Positions 30,860 through 35,060 of a DNA stretch of 35,060 nucleotides are shown here, one piece after another (positions within the stretch are counted from its first letter, which is position 1; every line of letters starts with the position of its first letter). The notes under the pieces are model-generated. The model did no database searches. It was given only the letters and a program-made list of their open reading frames with translations, and was not told where the DNA came from. Position numbers and translations under genes: made by a program. Source of the DNA: an uncultured Clostridia bacterium (GTDB lineage Bacteria; Bacillota; Clostridia; Oscillospirales; Acutalibacteraceae). Location of the stretch: assembly GCA_945983355.1 (NCBI GenBank), contig CAMFSU010000023.1, forward strand, positions 1 through 35,060, in the 5' to 3' direction.

Positions 30860-30958
30860 TTTTATCGTGTAAAGTGTATACTTTCCAAAGCATCTTGTGT
30901 AGAGTGCTGTTTCAGATTTTATGCCGTAGTTTCCGCTGAAATTTTCTGCGAGAAAACT

Positions 30959-31111
30959 ATGAAAAACCCTTTGTTCAGGGCATATTACGAGGAAATAGCG
31001 GGTATCGAGCAAGATTGGTGCGAAAATGTGGCTCTATCATTTTTAGCACCGAAAAAATTATTCTTGTTTCGACACTTGTGTGTTGAACAAAGGGGGATGC
31101 TTTCTTTATGA
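30959..31111 (+). CDS. Possible leader ORF overlapping the potA start
   Basis: A 50-codon frame inside the pot leader, from ATG 30959 to a TGA that overlaps the potA ATG (ATGA at 31108-31111). The only upstream help is a weak CGAG. The predicted peptide has no family I recognise. If translated it would couple or control potA translation. It may also be chance. Confidence 0.25.
   Translation: MKNPLFRAYYEEIAGIEQDWCENVALSFLAPKKLFLFRHLCVEQRGMLSL
30967..31096 (+). promoter_or_regulatory. Candidate leader RNA switch that can hide the potA ribosome site
   Basis: CCCTTTGTTCA (30967-30977) is the exact complement of TGAACAAAGGG (31084-31094), which includes the start of the AAAGGGGG ribosome site of potA. 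Between them is a hairpin with GGTGC and AAAATG (31017-31028) pairing with CATTTT and GCACC (31038-31050). No known riboswitch class is recognised. Confidence 0.4.
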
Positions 31112-32226
31112 ATAAAGAAAATATTGTACAACTCAAAAATATATCTGTTGCCTTTGACGAGCAGGTCATTTTAGACAACCTTAGTCTTGACATTAAAGAT
31201 AAGGAGTTTATAACCTTTTTAGGCCCGTCAGGTTGCGGTAAAACCACCACTCTCCGTCTTATTGCAGGGTTTTTAGAGCCCGACGAGGGTGATGTTTTAT
31301 TTGAGGGCAAAAAAATAAATGGTGTGCCTGCTTACAAGCGTCAGGTTAACACCATTTTTCAGCGTTATGCCCTTTTCCCACACCTTAATGTTTATGAAAA
31401 TGTTGCTTTCGGTTTACGCATTAAAAAGCTGCCCGAAAATGAAATTAAACAAAAGGTTGAAGAAATGCTAAAGCTTGTAAACCTTTCAGGTCTTGAGAGA
31501 AGACATATCGATACCCTTTCGGGCGGTCAACAGCAGCGTGTTGCCATTGCGCGCGCCATTGCAAATCATCCCAAGGTTTTACTTTTGGATGAGCCACTTG
31601 CCGCTTTGGACTTAAAGCTTCGCAAGGATATGCAAAAGGAGCTTAAAAAAATTCAACAACAGCTTGGCATTACCTTTGTGTTTGTAACACACGACCAAGA
31701 GGAAGCGCTTACAATGTCTGACCGCGTGGTTGTTATGGACGGCGGTAAAATTCAGCAGGTTGGCACCCCGCAGGATATTTATAACGAGCCGCAAAACGCC
31801 TTTGTTGCCGACTTTATCGGTGAATCAAACATTGTTGACGGTAAAATGCTTAAAGACTTTTATGTTGAATTTTCGGGTGCTAAATTTGACTGTCTTGACA
31901 AGGGCTTTGACAAAAACGAACTTGTCGATGTTGTTGTAAGACCCGAGGATGTTGACATTGTACCCGTAGATAAGGGTATGCTTACAGGTGTTGTTACCTC
32001 GGTTTCCTTCCTTGGTGTGCACTATGAAATAATTGTTGACATAGGCGGCTTTAAATGGATGATTCAAACCACCGACGAGCACTTTGTTGATGATAAGGTT
32101 GGGCTTTATATTGAGCCCGACGCTATCCATATTATGAAAAAATCGGAATATTCCGGTCTTTACGGCGACTATTCAAGCTATAGCGAAGAAATCGACCACC
32201 TCTCCGACATTATCGAGGAGGAATAA
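31108..32226 (+). CDS. potA: Spermidine/putrescine import ATPase PotA
   Basis: ATP-hydrolysing subunit of the polyamine ABC importer (372 residues). Walker [11 protein letters not shown]-loop [10 protein letters not shown], signature LSGGQQQR, Walker [13 protein letters not shown] and H-loop VTHDQEEA are intact; the C-terminal 130 residues are the TOBE/regulatory domain. Start ATG is preceded by AAAGGGGG eleven bases upstream. First gene of a four-gene unit with very short spacings. Confidence 0.96.
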   Translation: MNKENIVQLKNISVAFDEQVILDNLSLDIKDKEFITFLGPSGCGKTTTLRLIAGFLEPDEGDVLFEGKKINGVPAYKRQVNTIFQRYALFPHLNVYENVAFGLRIKKLPENEIKQKVEEMLKLVNLSGLERRHIDTLSGGQQQRVAIARAIANHPKVLLLDEPLAALDLKLRKDMQKELKKIQQQLGITFVFVTHDQEEALTMSDRVVVMDGGKIQQVGTPQDIYNEPQNAFVADFIGESNIVDGKMLKDFYVEFSGAKFDCLDKGFDKNELVDVVVRPEDVDIVPVDKGMLTGVVTSVSFLGVHYEIIVDIGGFKWMIQTTDEHFVDDKVGLYIEPDAIHIMKKSEYSGLYGDYSSYSEEIDHLSDIIEEE

Positions 32227-32231
32227 TAAAG

Positions 32232-33059
32232 ATGAACAAAAAAAGCTTTGGCAGTCAGCTTTTGGCAGCCCCCCACATTGTGTGGTCGATTATCTTTATC
32301 GTAGTGCCGCTTTTTATAATGCTTTATTTCGCCTTCACCAATGCTGACGGCGGTTTCACACTTGAAAATGTTAAGCAAATTGGGCTTTATAAAAAGGCAT
32401 TTGGCATTTCAATTTTATATGCCGTTATTGCCACCCTTATCACACTTCTAATTGCCTATCCAATGGCATATTTTATGACAAAGGTCAACATTTCATCCCA
32501 GCGTATGCTTATGATGATTGTTATGATTCCTATGTGGATGAACTTTTTAATCCGCACATATTCTTGGATAACAATTTTAGCCAACACAGGTATCATTAAC
32601 ACATTTTTAAAAAGCATTGGTCTTGGACCGGTAAAGCTTATCAACACCCCCGGTGCTGTTATTCTTGGTATGGTTTACGACTTTTTGCCTTATATGATTT
32701 TACCGATTTATTCGGTTATGTCTAAAATTGATAAATCACTTTTAGAAGCATCAGAAGACCTTGGCTCGAACGCCTTTAATAAATTCAGGCGCGTTATTTT
32801 ACCGCTTAGCCGCCCAGGCATTATTTCTGGTATTACAATGGTGTTTGTGCCGTCGGTTAGTACATTTTATATTTCTCAAAAGCTTGGCGGTAATAAAACC
32901 ATGCTTGTGGGCGATGTTATTGAATATTTCTTTAACGCAGGGCCCGATTATTATAATGTTGCATCAGCCATTTCAATGGTGCTTATGATAATGATTTTGG
33001 TTTGTATGGTCATTATGAACCGCTTTTCAGATGATGACAGCGAGGGGGTAATTATATGA
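32232..33059 (+). CDS. potB: Spermidine/putrescine permease PotB
   Basis: Membrane subunit of the polyamine importer: 275 residues, six hydrophobic segments. The EAA coupling loop is LLEASEDLGSNAFNKFRRVILPLSRPGI. GAGGA lies upstream, within the end of potA. Its stop overlaps potC (ATGA). Confidence 0.95.
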   Translation: MNKKSFGSQLLAAPHIVWSIIFIVVPLFIMLYFAFTNADGGFTLENVKQIGLYKKAFGISILYAVIATLITLLIAYPMAYFMTKVNISSQRMLMMIVMIPMWMNFLIRTYSWITILANTGIINTFLKSIGLGPVKLINTPGAVILGMVYDFLPYMILPIYSVMSKIDKSLLEASEDLGSNAFNKFRRVILPLSRPGIISGITMVFVPSVSTFYISQKLGGNKTMLVGDVIEYFFNAGPDYYNVASAISMVLMIMILVCMVIMNRFSDDDSEGVII

Positions 33060-33871
33060 AAGCTCTCTCACGACTTTATATTGCTTTAATTCTTTTATTT
33101 CTTTATGCACCCGTTGCTGTAATGATTGTGTTTTCCTTCAATTCATCAAGCTCGGTTTGGGTGTTTGAGGGCTTTTCGTTTGACTGGTACAAGGGCTTAA
33201 TATCCGATACCACAATGCTTACCGCCCTTGAACACACCCTTAGTATTGCGGTTTCGTCGGCTTTAATTTCCACCGTTTTGGGCACTGCCGCCGCTGTGGG
33301 TATTTTGGCAATACGCAAAAAATTGGCATCCTCGGCCGTTATGTCCATAACAAATATCCCTATGATGAACGCCGATATTGTAACAGGTGTTTCCTTAATG
33401 CTTTTGTTTATTTTTGTTGGCAATTTATTTGGACTTCACGAATCACTTGGCAAGGCAACCGTGCTTATCGCACACATAACCTTTAATTTACCATATGTTA
33501 TTTTATCGGTTATGCCAAAGCTTCGCCAAACCGATGCAAACCTTGTGGATGCAGCTATGGACCTTGGCTGCACACCCTTTAAAGCATTTTTTAAGGTTAT
33601 TTTACCTTCTATTTCAACAGGTATCATAACAGGTGCAATTATGGCCTTTACCCTTTCGCTTGATGACTTTGTAATAAGCTATTTCACCTGTGGTAAATAC
33701 CAAACCTTACCGATTGTTATTTACAATATGACCAAAAAATCGGTAACCCCTGATACCTACGCACTTTCAACTATAATTTTTATTGCAGTTTTTGTGCTTT
33801 TGATTTTGTATAATATGCTTCAAACCAAAAGCGAAAAACAAGCCGCTATGAGAAAGGTGGGCGCCAAATGA
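33056..33871 (+). CDS. potC: Spermidine/putrescine permease PotC
   Basis: Second membrane subunit (271 residues, six hydrophobic segments), with the EAA loop LVDAAMDLGCTPFKAFFKVILP and the PotC-type N-terminal FSFNSSSSVWVFEGFSFDWY. It overlaps potB and potD by four bases each (ATGA). Confidence 0.95.
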   Translation: MKALSRLYIALILLFLYAPVAVMIVFSFNSSSSVWVFEGFSFDWYKGLISDTTMLTALEHTLSIAVSSALISTVLGTAAAVGILAIRKKLASSAVMSITNIPMMNADIVTGVSLMLLFIFVGNLFGLHESLGKATVLIAHITFNLPYVILSVMPKLRQTDANLVDAAMDLGCTPFKAFFKVILPSISTGIITGAIMAFTLSLDDFVISYFTCGKYQTLPIVIYNMTKKSVTPDTYALSTIIFIAVFVLLILYNMLQTKSEKQAAMRKVGAK

Positions 33872-34968
33872 AAAAAATAATCAGCATATTTATGGTATTA
33901 GCGCTTTTGTGCCTATCACTTACCGGCTGCGGTTATGAATATCAGGAGCTTTCGCTTGTCGGTACCTACACCCGTGATTATGCGGGGACTGAAATTACCG
34001 TTTACAACTGGGGCGAATATATTTCCGACGGGTCTGACGGCGCCATTGACGTTAACCGCGAATTTGAAAAGCTTACGGGTATTAAGGTTAATTATCTTAC
34101 CTTTGAAAGCAACGAAACAATGTATTCACAGGTTAAAAACGGCGGTGTTAAATATGATATTATCATCCCGTCCGACTATATGATAGGCCGCCTTATTAAA
34201 GAGGGCGAGCTACAAAAAATTGACACCTCAAAGCTTTCGAACTATAACCTTATCGGCGAGCAATATAAATCCCTTTATTTTGACCCCAAAAACGAATATA
34301 CTGTTCCCTACTGCGTTGGTATGGTAGGTATAATTTACAACGAAAAGTTAGTTGGCGAGGTTGAAAATTCGTGGGGCGTTTTGTGGGACGAAAAATATAA
34401 AGACCAAACCCTTAACTTTAACAACCCGCGCGACGCTTTTATGACCGCCCAAATGCTTTTGGGGCAAGACCTTAATTCAACCAATAAAAACGACTGGAAA
34501 GCCGCCGCCGAAAAATTAAAAGAAGGTAAGGCAAACCTACAGTCTTATGTTATGGATGAGGTTTACGGCAAGATGGAAACGGGCGAAGCCGCCATTGCAC
34601 CTTATTATGCGGGCGACTATTTAACAATGCTTGAAACCAACCCCGACCTGCGTTTCTTCTATCCCAAAGAGGGCACAAACATTTTTGTAGATTCGGTTTG
34701 TATCCCTAAAAATGCCGAAAATAAAGATGCCGCAATGCTTTATATAGACTTTCTTTTAGAGCCCGACGTTGCCACCGCAAATGCCGAATATATCGGTTAT
34801 GCATCCCCGAACACTGCGGTAATCAACAACCCCGATTATTACTATTATCAAAACAAAATTTTGTACCCCGATGAAAAAGATATGCCAAAGGTTCAGTATT
34901 ATCACGATATTGACGACAAAATTCGCATTTATTACGAAACATTGTGGGTGCAGGTAAAATTGTACTAA
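33868..34968 (+). CDS. potD: Polyamine-binding lipoprotein PotD
   Basis: Extracellular substrate-binding protein of the importer (366 residues). The lipoprotein signal ends in LTGC, with the lipidated Cys at 21. The mature part has the PotD start (VYNWGEYISDG), KYDIIIPSDYMIGRL and YTVPYCVGMVGIIYN, and aromatic and acidic residues that line the polyamine pocket in the family. Which polyamine is preferred cannot be told. Confidence 0.95.
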   Translation: MKKIISIFMVLALLCLSLTGCGYEYQELSLVGTYTRDYAGTEITVYNWGEYISDGSDGAIDVNREFEKLTGIKVNYLTFESNETMYSQVKNGGVKYDIIIPSDYMIGRLIKEGELQKIDTSKLSNYNLIGEQYKSLYFDPKNEYTVPYCVGMVGIIYNEKLVGEVENSWGVLWDEKYKDQTLNFNNPRDAFMTAQMLLGQDLNSTNKNDWKAAAEKLKEGKANLQSYVMDEVYGKMETGEAAIAPYYAGDYLTMLETNPDLRFFYPKEGTNIFVDSVCIPKNAENKDAAMLYIDFLLEPDVATANAEYIGYASPNTAVINNPDYYYYQNKILYPDEKDMPKVQYYHDIDDKIRIYYETLWVQVKLY

Positions 34969-35004
34969 ACAACAAAAAACGACCTCTTTATGTGAAGTGA
35001 TATA

Positions 35005-35045
35005 ATGATGGTAGACACAAAAAACGGTGTCTACCATCATTTTTT
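35005..35045 (+). terminator. Terminator of the pot operon
   Basis: ATGATGGTAGACAC (35005-35018) and GTGTCTACCATCAT (35027-35040) form a perfect 14-bp stem with an 8-base loop, followed by TTTTT. Confidence 0.92.
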
Positions 35046-35060
35046 ATGTTAAGATAGAGA

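Noticed and set aside
34994-35008. Promoter-like AAGTGATATAATGA, shared with the xer promoter
   Set aside because: No -35 at the right distance, and a terminator hairpin follows at once; probably chance.
1-35060. CRISPR arrays, tRNA, rRNA, insertion sequences or a defence island
   Set aside because: No regular repeats with spacers, no cloverleaf or rRNA segments, no transposase; all large frames are accounted for by core genes.

Overview
The window reads as chromosome of a spore-forming, anaerobic Gram-positive bacterium of class Clostridia, most likely an Oscillospirales/Ruminococcaceae-type gut organism. This rests on a sigma-K sporulation factor, a CwlD-type germination amidase, T-box control, AT-rich intergenic DNA with near-consensus sigma-A promoters, a ClpE-type chaperone, an ECF transporter module and a YabE-like 3D-domain protein. 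It is a core housekeeping region. I see no rRNA, tRNA, CRISPR array, prophage or insertion sequence.

Layout. (1) 1-3430: sigK converges on pyrR plus a small unknown gene and shares a terminator with them; a YabE-like wall protein and a small HTH regulator follow. (2) 3434-10660, minus strand: one operon behind a T-box leader, in order a LeuA-like protein that has lost its catalytic residues, a fusion of a TIM-barrel isomerase with an acyl-CoA ligase, an amidohydrolase, metY and metA. (3) 10687-15622, mostly minus: an AbrB-type regulator, ung coupled to a membrane-anchored HTH regulator, radA, cwlD and azlCD, plus a short Cys-rich protein on the plus strand. (4) 15687-19992: a Cys-rich protein behind a sigma-K-like promoter, a MecA-C-terminal-like small protein, rpe, a TVP38/VTT membrane protein divergent from a Xer recombinase, and a lone mazF. 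(5) 20117-30681, minus: one long operon ruvC-ruvA-ruvB-methyltransferase-ecfA1-ecfA2-ecfT-truA-DUF5711-cvpA-clpE. (6) 30831-35045, plus: the potABCD polyamine importer with a long structured leader and a clear terminator.

The most interesting points are regulatory or architectural: an apparent pseudo-enzyme LeuA under a probable leucine T-box that also drives methionine genes; the isomerase-ligase fusion; a palindromic -35 hexamer shared by two divergent promoters; terminator hairpins whose loops hold the next promoter's -35; a probably leaderless HTH-regulator mRNA; a pot leader with an 11-bp complement of its own Shine-Dalgarno region and an upstream ORF ending in an ATGA overlap; and a 22-cysteine protein behind a sigma-K-like promoter. 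Nothing here looks like a new defence or mobile system.
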